Assembly: GCF_008930665.1 (NCBI RefSeq)
Contig: NZ_PQMG01000001.1
Coordinates: 1-64,000 of the forward strand
DNA: 64,000 nucleotides
Direction of reading: 5' to 3'
Origin: Corynebacterium sp. 74A
GTDB taxonomy: Bacteria > Actinomycetota > Actinomycetes > Mycobacteriales > Mycobacteriaceae
The notes under the pieces are model-generated. The model was not told the origin of the DNA, searched no databases, and was given only the letters and a program-made list of their open reading frames with translations. The translations under genes were made by a program, and so were the position numbers. Shown here in pieces: positions 1-8,812 of this stretch; the first letter of the stretch is position 1; each line of letters opens with the position of its first letter.

Positions 1-114
1 CGGTGGTTATAGCATCGGGGACACGCCCGGTCCCATTCCGAACCCGGAAGCTAAGCCCGACAGCGCTGATGGTACTGCACCCGGGAGGGTGTGGGAGAGT
101 AAGTCACCGCCGAC
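1..114 (+). rRNA. rrf: 5S ribosomal RNA (5' end at or just before window edge)
   Basis: The sequence has the typical 5S features: the loop containing CCCATTCCGAACCCGGAAG and a 3' half ending GAGAGTAAGTCACCGCCG that pairs with the 5' CGGTGG. The first bases of the gene may lie just outside the window. It is the last gene of a ribosomal RNA operon, because a strong terminator follows 26 bases later. Exact ends are approximate. Confidence 0.93.
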
Positions 115-139
115 CTAAAACTTCACAGTGCAACATAGT

Positions 140-195
140 AAGGATGTGATAGGTAAGAAGGAGTATTCTCTGCTTACCTATCACATCCTTTTTTT
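140..195 (+). terminator. Intrinsic terminator of the rRNA operon
   Basis: A perfect 18-bp stem (140-157 with 173-190) with a 15-base loop is followed directly by a run of T. It sits just after the 5S gene and before the start of the TPR protein gene, as expected for the end of an rrn operon. Confidence 0.93.
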
Positions 196-276
196 GCATG
201 CCCAAGCCAGAACTGCTCTAATCTAGAGCCCATAGAGCACGACCACAGAGCCCAAGAAAGGGTGTCACAACCTCCC

Positions 277-1446
277 ATGGCAGACAACGACGGACGCCAC
301 CGCGATAACTCCTCCCACTCCCAACGCCGCGACCACGGCCATAAGCACAGCGGCGGTGGCAACCGCGGATCCCAGGGACGCTCGCGGGGTGACCGTGAGC
401 ACCGCGGCTACAAAGACCGAGATGGTCGCCGCTGGGAGGAGCGAGGAGATCGCCGCCAGCGCGATGACCGCCGAGATCGCCGAGACCACCGCGGTCGTGA
501 TGAACGTGGCTACCGTGGCGGTGATAGGCGAGAGCGCTATGAGCGGGGCGATAACGAAGAGCGCCGCCATAACGGACAGCGCCGCGACCGCGATGATCGC
601 GGCTACCGCGGCGGCGAACGCCGAGGCGGGCAGGACCGCGACTCTGATCGTCGCAATCGCCGCAACGACGGCCCGCGGGGTGGTTCTCGCGGCCACGCAC
701 AGCGCGGCGGCCGCAACCGCACTCCGGGCTATCGCAGCGGCGGAACCCGCGCCAACTTCCGCAATGAAAAAGAGCGCGCCCGCCAGAACGAGCCGGCCAT
801 TCCGGAAGATATTAACTGGAAGGACCTCGACCCCTCTGTCCGCCAGGACCTGCGGAGCTTGTCAAAGGACAACGCTGAGCGCGTCGGCGCCCACATGGTT
901 GCTGCTGCCGCCTTCATGGCAGAGGACCCCGTGAAGGCCCTCGCTCACGCCCGTGCCGCCAAGGACCGCGGCGGTCGCGTCGCTGTGGTGCGCGAAACTG
1001 CAGGTATCGCCGCCTATCACGCTGGTGAGTGGAAGGAAGCCCTCTCCGAGCTGCGCGCCGCGCGTCGCATGAGCGGCGGGCCTGGTCTTCTCGCGGTGAT
1101 GGCGGACTGCGAGCGCGGCCTCGGGCGCCCGGAAAAGGCAATCGAGATCGCCCGCGAAGAATCCACCTCCGGTATGAGCAAGTCCGATAAAGCCGAACTC
1201 GCGATCGTGATCGCCGGCGCTCGGCGAGATTTGCAGCAATTCGACGCCGCCGTGCTCGAGCTGGAACGCTTCGGCCTAGAGGATATCGAGCCGGACTTGA
1301 GCGCCGCCCGCTTGCACTACGCCTATGCCGATGCCCTCATCGATGCCGGCCGCAGCGGCGAGGCAAAGAAGTGGTTTGAAAAGGCCATCTCCGAAGACCA
1401 CGAGGAGCTTCTCGACGCCCGCGCCCGCCTCGCCGAGCTCGGCTAA
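277..1446 (+). CDS. TPR-repeat protein with an Arg/Asp/Gly-rich disordered N-terminus
   Basis: A protein of about 389 aa. Residues up to about 160 are low complexity, dominated by R, D, G and H with many RGG, DRR and YRGG units. The rest is alpha-helical, Ala/Leu/Glu-rich, and reads like tetratricopeptide repeats (for example around LAHARAAKDRGG and LHYAYADALIDAG). A homologous TPR gene upstream of the HAD phosphatase and tlyA is usual in corynebacteria. Function is unknown; the RG-rich part suggests RNA binding or a flexible linker, which is inference. An upstream GTG at 262 is in frame, but the purine-rich AAGAAAGG ends right against it, so ATG 277 is preferred, not certain. Confidence 0.8.
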   Translation: MADNDGRHRDNSSHSQRRDHGHKHSGGGNRGSQGRSRGDREHRGYKDRDGRRWEERGDRRQRDDRRDRRDHRGRDERGYRGGDRRERYERGDNEERRHNGQRRDRDDRGYRGGERRGGQDRDSDRRNRRNDGPRGGSRGHAQRGGRNRTPGYRSGGTRANFRNEKERARQNEPAIPEDINWKDLDPSVRQDLRSLSKDNAERVGAHMVAAAAFMAEDPVKALAHARAAKDRGGRVAVVRETAGIAAYHAGEWKEALSELRAARRMSGGPGLLAVMADCERGLGRPEKAIEIAREESTSGMSKSDKAELAIVIAGARRDLQQFDAAVLELERFGLEDIEPDLSAARLHYAYADALIDAGRSGEAKKWFEKAISEDHEELLDARARLAELG

Positions 1447-1478
1447 ACGAGGCCACATACCCGAGATCCCCGTGTCCG

Positions 1479-1506
1479 CCACCACCCGCACCAACGTGGG
1501 TGGTGG
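1479..1506 (+). terminator. Hairpin after the TPR gene, possible terminator
   Basis: CCACCACCC (1479-1487) pairs with GGGTGGTGG (1498-1506) around a 10-base loop. No T-run follows, so it could be a weak or factor-assisted terminator or an mRNA-stabilising hairpin. Confidence 0.4.
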
Positions 1507-1562
1507 CTGCGCTATGCAGGGGCTCTCGGTGCCACGCTGCGCGGTGGGTAGAATGATGTGCC

Positions 1563-2582
1563 ATGTGCCTGAGCAAGAATTTTGACCTGCTGATTTTCGA
1601 CCTCGATGGAACGGTCTACGCCGGCGGCGATCCTATCGAGCACGCCGTGGAATCCATCACAGCGGCAGATATGAACTGCCAATACGTGACCAATAATGCC
1701 TCTCGCGCCCCCGAGGTCGTCGCCCAGCAGCTTAGCTCCCTAGGCTTAACGGTGAGCCCTGGTGATGTACTTACCTCCGCCCAAGCCGCCGTGGCGATGC
1801 TCGCCAAGGAAGTCGAGACTGGGGCACAGGTGTATGTGCTCGGCGCGGACTCCTTCAAAGAACTCACCCGCGATGCCGGCTTCGAGGTCGTCGACTCCGC
1901 CGATGATCGCCCGGCCGCAGTGCTGCACGGCCACAGCCCCGCCACCGGGTGGGCGGAGCTCTCCGAGGCCGCCCTCGCCATTGGGCGAGGGGCACGCTAT
2001 TTCGCCTCTAACCTGGATACCACCCTGCCCATGGAACGTGGCCTGCACGTGGGCAATGGCTCCATGGTGGCGGCCGTGGCCACGGCCACCGGCGTCACCC
2101 CGCAGTCCGCGGGCAAACCAGGGCCCACCATGTTCCTCGCGGCAGCGCACCGCGCCGGCGCCCGCCGGCCGCTGTCTATCGGCGATCGCTTGAACACCGA
2201 TATCGCTGGAAGCGTGGCCGCAGGAATGCCGAGCCTGCATGTGCTCACCGGCGTCAGCGGCTGCTGGGACGTGCTTAACGCCCCGGTCGCAGAACGCGCT
2301 ACCTATGTGGCCGCAGACATGAGGGCGCTGGATCTTGCTGCCGACGCCGTGGATCCCTTCCACAGCGATAGCCACGGCAATTTCACTGCCACCTTTGACG
2401 CCGCCCGCGGCGAGCTGACTATCGGTGGCACGGCCATCGATGACGACGATGCCGCCTTCGAGGCCCTCCGCGCCGCACTCGGTGCCGTGTGGAGCGACAG
2501 CGAGGACTCTCATGCGCTCACCGCCGCCGCGGTGCGCACCACCTCCGATGCGGCCGAGCGCGCCGTCGCGCAGTGGTGGTAG
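1563..2582 (+). CDS. HAD-superfamily phosphatase (NagD/class IIA type)
   Basis: 339 aa. The N-terminus carries the HAD motif I FDLDGT, with the nucleophile Asp13 and Asp15. The motif QYVTNNASR (motif II) and the late GDRLNTDIAGSVAAGM stretch (motif IV acidic pair region) are those of class IIA HAD phosphatases such as NagD and p-nitrophenyl phosphatases. The substrate cannot be told from sequence; sugar phosphates or nucleotides are typical for the class. It is followed 3 bases later by a small gene and then tlyA, so it is probably in one transcription unit with them. The C-terminal 75 residues beyond the HAD core are Ala/Asp-rich and less recognisable. Confidence 0.87.
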   Translation: MCLSKNFDLLIFDLDGTVYAGGDPIEHAVESITAADMNCQYVTNNASRAPEVVAQQLSSLGLTVSPGDVLTSAQAAVAMLAKEVETGAQVYVLGADSFKELTRDAGFEVVDSADDRPAAVLHGHSPATGWAELSEAALAIGRGARYFASNLDTTLPMERGLHVGNGSMVAAVATATGVTPQSAGKPGPTMFLAAAHRAGARRPLSIGDRLNTDIAGSVAAGMPSLHVLTGVSGCWDVLNAPVAERATYVAADMRALDLAADAVDPFHSDSHGNFTATFDAARGELTIGGTAIDDDDAAFEALRAALGAVWSDSEDSHALTAAAVRTTSDAAERAVAQWW

Positions 2583-2585
2583 ACG

Positions 2586-2789
2586 GTGGCGCTACAGTCC
2601 ATGCCCACCCCCGGTGATCTCTATGCCGTTCAGAGCGGCAAGGGAGAGGACGACGTCGATAAGCTCAAAGAAGAGGTGACTGCGCTCTTAGAGCAGCCGA
2701 CCGCCGATGCGGCGGAGGAGGCGCGCGTGCTGGCGCAGGCCCATGAATTGGTGCATCAGGCCTTGGAAAGAAAAGTAGAAGGATCCTAG
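2586..2789 (+). CDS. Small conserved hypothetical protein between HAD phosphatase and tlyA
   Basis: 67 aa, or 62 aa if ATG 2601 is the start. It is acidic and alpha-helical, with an AEEARVLAQAHELVHQALE stretch likely to form a single helix. It starts 3 bases after the HAD gene and its stop codon overlaps the GTG start of tlyA by one base, which supports a real, translationally coupled gene. No domain is recognised. A gene of similar size occupies the same place in other corynebacteria, as far as I recall. Confidence 0.7.
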   Translation: MALQSMPTPGDLYAVQSGKGEDDVDKLKEEVTALLEQPTADAAEEARVLAQAHELVHQALERKVEGS

Positions 2790-3610
2790 TGAGTGGACGC
2801 AGACGGCTCGATCAGGAGCTGGTGAAGCGCAAGATCGCCCGGTCGCGGGAACAAGCCCAGCAGATGATCCGCGAAAAAAGGGTGATGGTGGCGGGCATGC
2901 TGGCCACCAAGCCAGCTACCCAAGTGACTGGGGATATCTCCATCAAGGTGCAGCAGGCCGACACCGATCAGTGGGCCTCCCGCGGGGCGCACAAGCTACT
3001 CAGCGCGCTCGAGGCCTTCCGCAAGGAAGGCCTCAGCCTCACTGACAAGCAGATCATCGATGCCGGCGCCTCGACCGGCGGGTTCACCGATGTGTGCCTC
3101 CAGCAGGGGGCGGCGCAGGTCCACGCCGTGGATGTCGGCTATGGCCAGCTGGTGTGGCGGCTGCAAAACGATGCGCGGGTGCATGTGCTTGACCGCACCA
3201 ATATTCGGCATCTCACCCCGGAGATGCTCGGCGGGCAGGCCGACATGATGGTGGGCGATCTTTCCTTCATCTCCTTAAAGCTGGTGCTGCCGGCTATCGT
3301 CTCTTGCCTGCGCGATGGGGCGGAGCTGCTGCCGATGGTCAAGCCCCAATTCGAGGTGGGCAAAGATCGTATCGGTGCCGGTGGCGTGGTGCGCTCAGCG
3401 CAGCTGCGTCAGGAGGTGGTGCGCGATGTCATCGACGCCGCCGCCGAGTTGGGGCTCAGTGTGCGCGGAGTCGTGGCCAGTGGCCTGCCCGGCCCTGCCG
3501 GCAACGTAGAGTATTTCCTGTGGTTGATCAAGGATGGCGGCGCGAGCCAGCCTGCCGCCGCACGCATTGACGCGATGGTTCGTCACGCCATCGAGGAGGG
3601 ACCCCAATGA
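2789..3610 (+). CDS. tlyA: TlyA family 16S/23S rRNA 2'-O-methyltransferase
   Basis: 273 aa, the usual TlyA length. An N-terminal S4 RNA-binding domain (about residues 4-62, SGRRRLDQELV and REKRVMVAG) is followed by an FtsJ-like Rossmann methyltransferase with the SAM loop DAGASTGGFTD near residues 91-101. TlyA methylates 2'-hydroxyls of cytidines in 16S and 23S rRNA and makes mycobacterial ribosomes sensitive to capreomycin. The GTG start overlaps the previous stop, with AGAAGGA as ribosome-binding site at about 2777. The stop overlaps the nadK start, so tlyA and nadK are translationally coupled. Confidence 0.93.
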   Translation: MSGRRRLDQELVKRKIARSREQAQQMIREKRVMVAGMLATKPATQVTGDISIKVQQADTDQWASRGAHKLLSALEAFRKEGLSLTDKQIIDAGASTGGFTDVCLQQGAAQVHAVDVGYGQLVWRLQNDARVHVLDRTNIRHLTPEMLGGQADMMVGDLSFISLKLVLPAIVSCLRDGAELLPMVKPQFEVGKDRIGAGGVVRSAQLRQEVVRDVIDAAAELGLSVRGVVASGLPGPAGNVEYFLWLIKDGGASQPAAARIDAMVRHAIEEGPQ

Positions 3611-4590
3611 GCAACACGGCACCTGACACCCCCGCGCACCCCGCCGCGGCCCAGGAGCACACCACGCGCAGCGTTTTGCTGGTGCCACACACCGGACGCA
3701 GCTCGAATGTGGAGGCCGCCGCGCGCGCCGCAGAATTGCTTGTCGACGCCGGCATCGAGGTACGGGTATCTGTCGATCCGCAGGCAGCGCCCTTAGACAG
3801 CCACCCCATCTTTTCTCGGCTCAAGCAATTCGGCCACGATGTCTCGGCCACCGAGGGCGTGGAGATGGTGCTCGTACTCGGCGGCGATGGCACCTTCCTC
3901 CGTGGTGCCGACCTAGCCTATTCCGCGGACCTGCCGGTGCTCGGCATCAACCTCGGCCATGTGGGCTTCCTCGCCGAATGGGACTCCGATTCGCTCGACC
4001 TAGCTATCGAGCGGGTGGTGGCCCGTGATTATGAGGTGGAAGACCGCATGACCATCGAAGCGGTGGTGCGGGGGCCGAATAACGAGGTGGCTGGGCGGAG
4101 CTGGGCGCTGAATGAAGTGAGCGTGGAAAGCCTCAACAGTCGGGGAGTGCTGGATGCGATCCTCGAAGTGGATGGCCGCCCCGTGAGCTCCTTCGGCTGC
4201 GATGGCGTGCTCGTGTCCACCCCCACCGGCTCCACCGCCTATGCCTTTTCCGCGGGAGGACCGGTGCTGTGGCCGGAACTCGATGCGATCCTGGTGGTGC
4301 CCAATAACGCCCACGCGCTCTTCGCTAAACCGCTAGTGGTCAGCCCGGATTCGCAGGTGGCGGTGGAATCGGTGTCCACGACCTTCCCCGCCCAGGCAGT
4401 GATGGATGGTTTCCGCCAAGTAGCCATGCCGCCGGGTTCACGCATCGAGATCAACAAGGCTGCCACCCCAGTGCGCTGGGTGCGGCTCGACTGCAAGCCC
4501 TTCGCCGATCGTCTCGTGACCAAATTCCGTCTTCCCGTGGAGGGCTGGCGCGGCCCCTCGGCCGCCAATAATCCGCACGCTACAGCGTGA
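3607..4590 (+). CDS. nadK: NAD kinase
   Basis: 327 aa. The diagnostic GGDGTFLRGA motif (near residues 92-101) and the later LNEVSVE and GDGVLVSTPTGSTAYAFSAGG type motif of ATP-NAD kinases are all present. The enzyme phosphorylates NAD to NADP in the cytosol. ATG overlaps the tlyA stop by 4 bases (ATGA). The tlyA-nadK-recN order is a conserved actinobacterial arrangement. The N-terminal 20 residues are Ala/Pro/His-rich and may be a non-conserved extension. Confidence 0.96.
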   Translation: MSNTAPDTPAHPAAAQEHTTRSVLLVPHTGRSSNVEAAARAAELLVDAGIEVRVSVDPQAAPLDSHPIFSRLKQFGHDVSATEGVEMVLVLGGDGTFLRGADLAYSADLPVLGINLGHVGFLAEWDSDSLDLAIERVVARDYEVEDRMTIEAVVRGPNNEVAGRSWALNEVSVESLNSRGVLDAILEVDGRPVSSFGCDGVLVSTPTGSTAYAFSAGGPVLWPELDAILVVPNNAHALFAKPLVVSPDSQVAVESVSTTFPAQAVMDGFRQVAMPPGSRIEINKAATPVRWVRLDCKPFADRLVTKFRLPVEGWRGPSAANNPHATA

Positions 4591-4672
4591 CGACGCCGTC
4601 TTCCTGCCAACTGGCGCTCGCGGGCGCATCCTCAACGCACAGCTGAACCCCGCTTCCGCTACGCTTTAAGGC

Positions 4673-6406
4673 ATGCTTGCTGAACTGGCGATCAACAACG
4701 TAGGCGTAATCCCCTCGGAGAGTGTCGAATTCTCGGGGGGATTAAGCGTGCTCACCGGCGAAACCGGCGCGGGTAAGACGATGGTGGTCTTTGGTCTGCG
4801 CATGCTCGCCGGCGACCGCGCTGACGCCTCCAGGGTGCGCAGTGGAGCCAGTGAAGCCGCCGTGGAGGGCCGCTTTTCCACCGCCGGCATGGCCAGCACC
4901 CAGTGCGCCACGGTGGAAGAGATCGTGAGCGAAGCAGGGGGAGCGCGCGATGAAAATGAGGAGTTCATCGCCACCCGCGTAATCAAGTCCACCGGCCGCT
5001 CGCGGGCGCATCTGGGCGGACGCTCGGTGCCGGCCGCGACCCTTAAACACTTCGCGGGGGAGATGCTGACCATTCACGGTCAAAACGATCAGCTGCGCCT
5101 GGTCAGCCCCGAGCACCAGCGCGCCGCCCTGGATCGCAGCGACGAGGCCATCGCGCCCCTGCTCGCTACATACACCGAGTGCTACACCACCTGGCGCAAC
5201 CTGGCGCGCGATCTTGCCCAGCGCACCGCCTCGCGCCGTGAGATGGCCCAGGAAGTCGATCGTCTCCAGTTCGCCATTAACGAGATCAGCACTGTGGATC
5301 CCCAACCCGGGGAAGATACCGAGCTGCAGGCCATGATCCGCCGGCTGCAGGACGTCGACACCCTGCGGGAGCAGGCGCAGAACGCCCTTGTTGCCCTCGA
5401 CGGCATGGAGGCATTAGGCGATGGCGGCTTCGATGAGCAGGCCTCGGCCTCCGACCTGCTCGGGGAAGCCAGCGGCGCGCTCGCCGGATCCGATGACCCG
5501 GATCTTTCCCAGCTGGCCGAGCGTCTAGAAGAACTCACCAGCCAGCTGGGCGAGATCAGCGGCGAGCTCGGCATGTTTCTTTCCACCCTGCCCTCGGATC
5601 CGCAGGCGCTGGAGGAGTCCCTGCAGCGGCAGCAGGATCTGAAATCCCTCACCCGCAAATACGCCCCCGATATCACCGGGGTGCTGGCGTGGAAAACCAA
5701 AGCAGAAGCCAAGTTGGCCAGCATTGATACCTCGCCGGAGGCGCTGGAAGAGTTGAAAAAGAAGGTCGCGTGCGCGGAGAAGAAACTCACTGCCGCCGCG
5801 AAGAAGCTCAGCGCCGCCCGTGCCCGAGCCGCCACCGCCTTGGAACAGGACGTGACCGCGGAAATCCGAGGACTCGCCATGCCCAAGGCGGAGTTTGTGG
5901 TCTCCCTCGAGGCATGCGCACCGACACCCTACGGCGCAGAGACCGTGGAATTTCGCCTTGCCGCCCACCCCGGGGCCAGCCCCCAACCTATCGCGAATGC
6001 GGCATCCGGCGGTGAGCTCTCCCGTGTGATGCTCGCGCTCGAAGTGGTGGTGGCTCAATCTCAAAGCTCCACCACCTTAGTATTCGACGAGGTGGATGCC
6101 GGGGTTGGCGGGCGCGCCGCCGTGGAGATCGGACGCCGGCTGGCGCGACTCGCCCAGCGCAATCAGGTGATTGTGGTGACGCACTTGCCGCAGGTGGCCG
6201 CCTATGCGGATCAACACCTGCACGTATCGAAGGATGTCTCCGATTCTTCTGTGACCTCGGCCGTGGAGGATCTCACGGGGGAACGCCGCGTCGAGGAGCT
6301 GGCGCGCATGTTGGCCGGATTGGATGACACCGAAACCGGTAAGGCCCACGCCACGGAGCTACTCGCCACCGCGGCGCGGGACAAAGAGGGCTTTCTTCGC
6401 GGCTAA
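4673..6406 (+). CDS. recN: DNA repair protein RecN
   Basis: 577 aa, an SMC-like ATPase acting in double-strand break repair. It shows Walker A GETGAGKT at residues 29-36, a long Glu/Gln-rich central region likely to form the coiled coil, the ABC signature SGGELSRVMLAL near 445, and Walker B LVFDEVDAG near 468-475, then VVTHLPQVAAYAD. No clear LexA box is visible in the 82 bases upstream, so SOS control is not supported by what I can see. The next gene, steA, starts 75 bases downstream. Confidence 0.95.
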   Translation: MLAELAINNVGVIPSESVEFSGGLSVLTGETGAGKTMVVFGLRMLAGDRADASRVRSGASEAAVEGRFSTAGMASTQCATVEEIVSEAGGARDENEEFIATRVIKSTGRSRAHLGGRSVPAATLKHFAGEMLTIHGQNDQLRLVSPEHQRAALDRSDEAIAPLLATYTECYTTWRNLARDLAQRTASRREMAQEVDRLQFAINEISTVDPQPGEDTELQAMIRRLQDVDTLREQAQNALVALDGMEALGDGGFDEQASASDLLGEASGALAGSDDPDLSQLAERLEELTSQLGEISGELGMFLSTLPSDPQALEESLQRQQDLKSLTRKYAPDITGVLAWKTKAEAKLASIDTSPEALEELKKKVACAEKKLTAAAKKLSAARARAATALEQDVTAEIRGLAMPKAEFVVSLEACAPTPYGAETVEFRLAAHPGASPQPIANAASGGELSRVMLALEVVVAQSQSSTTLVFDEVDAGVGGRAAVEIGRRLARLAQRNQVIVVTHLPQVAAYADQHLHVSKDVSDSSVTSAVEDLTGERRVEELARMLAGLDDTETGKAHATELLATAARDKEGFLRG

Positions 6407-6481
6407 GAAAATATCGCAGCGGAGGGGATTTGTGCAGCGCGTCCGCGCGCCTCACCCACTTCAGCGCCGAGAACTTGCACA

Positions 6482-7687
6482 ATGGCGGGCATGAGTCTGT
6501 TCTCGAAGAGCGATGACCTCCCAGGTGTGCACGCCACTGCCCGCGACTGCACGGCACGGGGTCGCGGATGGAAGAAACTATCGGAAGGCGATATTGCCGT
6601 CGTAGACGCCCCGGATATCACCCGTGCGCAGGCGCAACGGCTTATCGACGCCCGCCCGGCGGCCGTGGTGAATATCGCCCAGTTCTCCACCGGCGCTATG
6701 CCTAACTTTGGGCCGCAGCTAATGGCGGATGAGGGCATCATGCTGGTCGAAGGGCTCGGTGCCGAGGCGTGGTCGACGCTGAAGAACGGCAAAAAAGCCC
6801 GTCTCACCGACGAGGGCGAGTTCTTCCACGGCAGCAGCCTTATCGGCTCCGGTGACGTGCTCACCGCAGACGAGGCGTTGAGCCGCTTCGGTGAAGCGCA
6901 GCAGACCCTGGTGGATAATATGGAAGCCTATTTTGGCAATACCACTGAGTTCATTCGCTCCGAGTCGCCGCTGCTCATCGATGGTATCGGCATCCCCGAT
7001 ATCGATTCCGATCTCAAAGACCGCAAGGTTGTGGTGCTCAGTCCGGGGCGGGGCCATCGCGAAGAGCTGAAGCGCCTGCGCAACTTCATTCGCGAATACA
7101 GCCCCGTGCTCATCGGCGTTAATGCCGCCGCGGATACTCTCGTCGAGGATGGCTATACCCCCGATATCATCGTCGGTAACCCCACCACGATCGGCGCGGA
7201 CGCTCTCCGCTCGGGGGCGCTGGTGATTCTGCCGGCCGACCCAGATGGCTATGCGGCCGGGTTGGAGCGCATCCAGGACCTCGGGGTGGGCGCGATGACC
7301 TTCCCAGCAGCCACCGAGTCCGCGACGGATCTCGCGCTGCTGCTCGCCGATTATCACGGCGCCTCGCTGATCGTGAACGTCGGCGCCGTCTTCGACTTAC
7401 AGCACATGTTTGCCAACGCCGAGACAGCCACCCCCTCGGGCCTGCTCACCCGCGCCAAGGTGGGCAATAAGCTCGTCGATGGCCACGCTGTGGCCGATCT
7501 CTACACCGTGCGTTCCAGTGCCTCGCTCGGGTGGATGTGGGCATTGCTCGGCATCCTTGTTGCTCTCGCCGTCATCGTGGTTATTGCCGGCACCAGCGGC
7601 GATGCTAGTTTCACCCAGAACCTCGTGGACACCTGGAATAGCTTCGCTCTCGCTGTGCAGGACCTTGTGAAGGGATGGTTTAACTAG
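6482..7687 (+). CDS. steA: SteA-type cell-separation protein
   Basis: 401 aa. The soluble body resembles the thiamin-pyrophosphokinase-like fold of the actinobacterial SteA family. A single C-terminal transmembrane segment follows near residues 351-371 (WMWALLGILVALAVIVVI). In C. glutamicum SteA and SteB work together in septal peptidoglycan cleavage by promoting the RipA hydrolase. The position right after recN and directly before steB (no gap) is the same as there. The ATG at 6491 (MSLFSK) is an alternative start; neither ATG has a strong ribosome-binding site and leaderless translation is possible. Confidence 0.88.
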   Translation: MAGMSLFSKSDDLPGVHATARDCTARGRGWKKLSEGDIAVVDAPDITRAQAQRLIDARPAAVVNIAQFSTGAMPNFGPQLMADEGIMLVEGLGAEAWSTLKNGKKARLTDEGEFFHGSSLIGSGDVLTADEALSRFGEAQQTLVDNMEAYFGNTTEFIRSESPLLIDGIGIPDIDSDLKDRKVVVLSPGRGHREELKRLRNFIREYSPVLIGVNAAADTLVEDGYTPDIIVGNPTTIGADALRSGALVILPADPDGYAAGLERIQDLGVGAMTFPAATESATDLALLLADYHGASLIVNVGAVFDLQHMFANAETATPSGLLTRAKVGNKLVDGHAVADLYTVRSSASLGWMWALLGILVALAVIVVIAGTSGDASFTQNLVDTWNSFALAVQDLVKGWFN

Positions 7688-8716
7688 ATGGGTACAACAT
7701 CCGGATCAGCCTCCATTGCCATTGCTGGCGCCGCCTTCGGCGTGGCAGCTGGCGTGCTCTTTGGCACCTATGCCCTGGCCCCGAACTTGCCGGGAGACAG
7801 CGTCGGCATGCTAAAGAGCGAGAGCTCTAAGAAGCTCGACGCGCTCGAATCTCAGTCCGAGATCGCCGCCGCGCAGGCGGATGCCGCGGACTCCGTGGCC
7901 CGCAATGTCGCCGAGGCCGTGGTCCAAGGAACCCTCAACGACACCCCCGTGCTGGTGCTGCGCACCCACGACACGGTCGGCGAAGACTTCGACGTGATCA
8001 ACGATCTCTTGGCTAAGGCCGGTGCCAGCAGCGCCGGCTCCATCACGCTCGACGAGACCTTCTTCAGCCCCGCTGGCGCGGACAAGCTGAAGTCCATCGT
8101 CACCGCCACCTTGCCGGCGGGGGCCCAGCTCTCCGAGGAGCGCCTCGACTCCGGCTATCACGCCGGCGAGGCCCTCGCCCAGGCGCTGCTCCGCAAGCCC
8201 GATAGTGAGGAAGGCCGGGCCTCGGATGCGGACCGCGATGCCCTGCTCGGCGCGCTGAAGGAAGCCGGCTACCTCGACTATGACGAGGGAAGTCTGTCCC
8301 CGGCCGCGGCCGTGGTGATCCTCAGCGGTGATTATGAGAACACCGGCGATAGTGACAACGCCGGTGACGTGGCCAAGACCGCGAAAAACCTCGCTGATTT
8401 TGCGGAGGCCATGGACGGTCGCGATAGCCCCACCGTGTTGGCCGGGCGCTACTCCGCGGCGGCCGAGAATGGCCCCTTGGGCATCGTGCGCGCCAACCCC
8501 GATGCCGCCGAGGGCGTGAGCACCGTGGATTCCATCAACCGCGCCTATGCCCGCATGAGCGTGGTGCTGGCCGTGAAGCAGCAAATCGACGGCGGCAGCG
8601 GTGCCTATGGAGCCGCTCCGAACGCCGAGGCTGCGCATCCGCCGAGCAGCAATACACCTGTCGATGGCGCGGTTGTTGACGCCACCGGCGACGCCGCCGA
8701 GGACAACGCCGAATAG
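7688..8716 (+). CDS. steB: SteB, MctB-like membrane-anchored periplasmic protein
   Basis: 342 aa. A single N-terminal membrane segment (about residues 8-29, IAGAAFGVAAGVLFGTYAL) is followed by a long external domain of the MctB/copper-transporter-named family, with predicted coiled coil at AALEQ-like residues 40-75. The family name refers to mycobacterial copper efflux, but in corynebacteria the steA-linked member is required with SteA for cell separation. Its ATG abuts the steA stop codon, so the two are certainly coexpressed. The Ala/Asn/Pro-rich tail after about residue 310 is probably unstructured. Confidence 0.87.
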   Translation: MGTTSGSASIAIAGAAFGVAAGVLFGTYALAPNLPGDSVGMLKSESSKKLDALESQSEIAAAQADAADSVARNVAEAVVQGTLNDTPVLVLRTHDTVGEDFDVINDLLAKAGASSAGSITLDETFFSPAGADKLKSIVTATLPAGAQLSEERLDSGYHAGEALAQALLRKPDSEEGRASDADRDALLGALKEAGYLDYDEGSLSPAAAVVILSGDYENTGDSDNAGDVAKTAKNLADFAEAMDGRDSPTVLAGRYSAAAENGPLGIVRANPDAAEGVSTVDSINRAYARMSVVLAVKQQIDGGSGAYGAAPNAEAAHPPSSNTPVDGAVVDATGDAAEDNAE

Positions 8717-8742
8717 GCCCAGTCGCGGCAGAATTGAGAACT

Positions 8743-8775
8743 GGCGGGCTGATGCGTAGTAGCATTCAGCCCGCC
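8743..8775 (+). terminator. Hairpin between steB and the Nudix gene
   Basis: GGCGGGCTGATGC (8743-8755) pairs with GCATTCAGCCCGCC (8762-8775) with one bulged base and a short loop. No T-run follows. The loop side contains the repeated 11-mer TGCGTAGTAGC (8753-8763). In C. glutamicum pyrG lies at this place. Confidence 0.5.
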
Positions 8776-8812
8776 ACACGTATTTGGCCCCCACCCAGAA
8801 AGAACCCTCACC

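Noticed and set aside
4591..4672. LexA/SOS box before recN
   Set aside because: recN is SOS-regulated in many bacteria, but I could not find a TCGAAC-N4-GTTCGA-like sequence in this gap.
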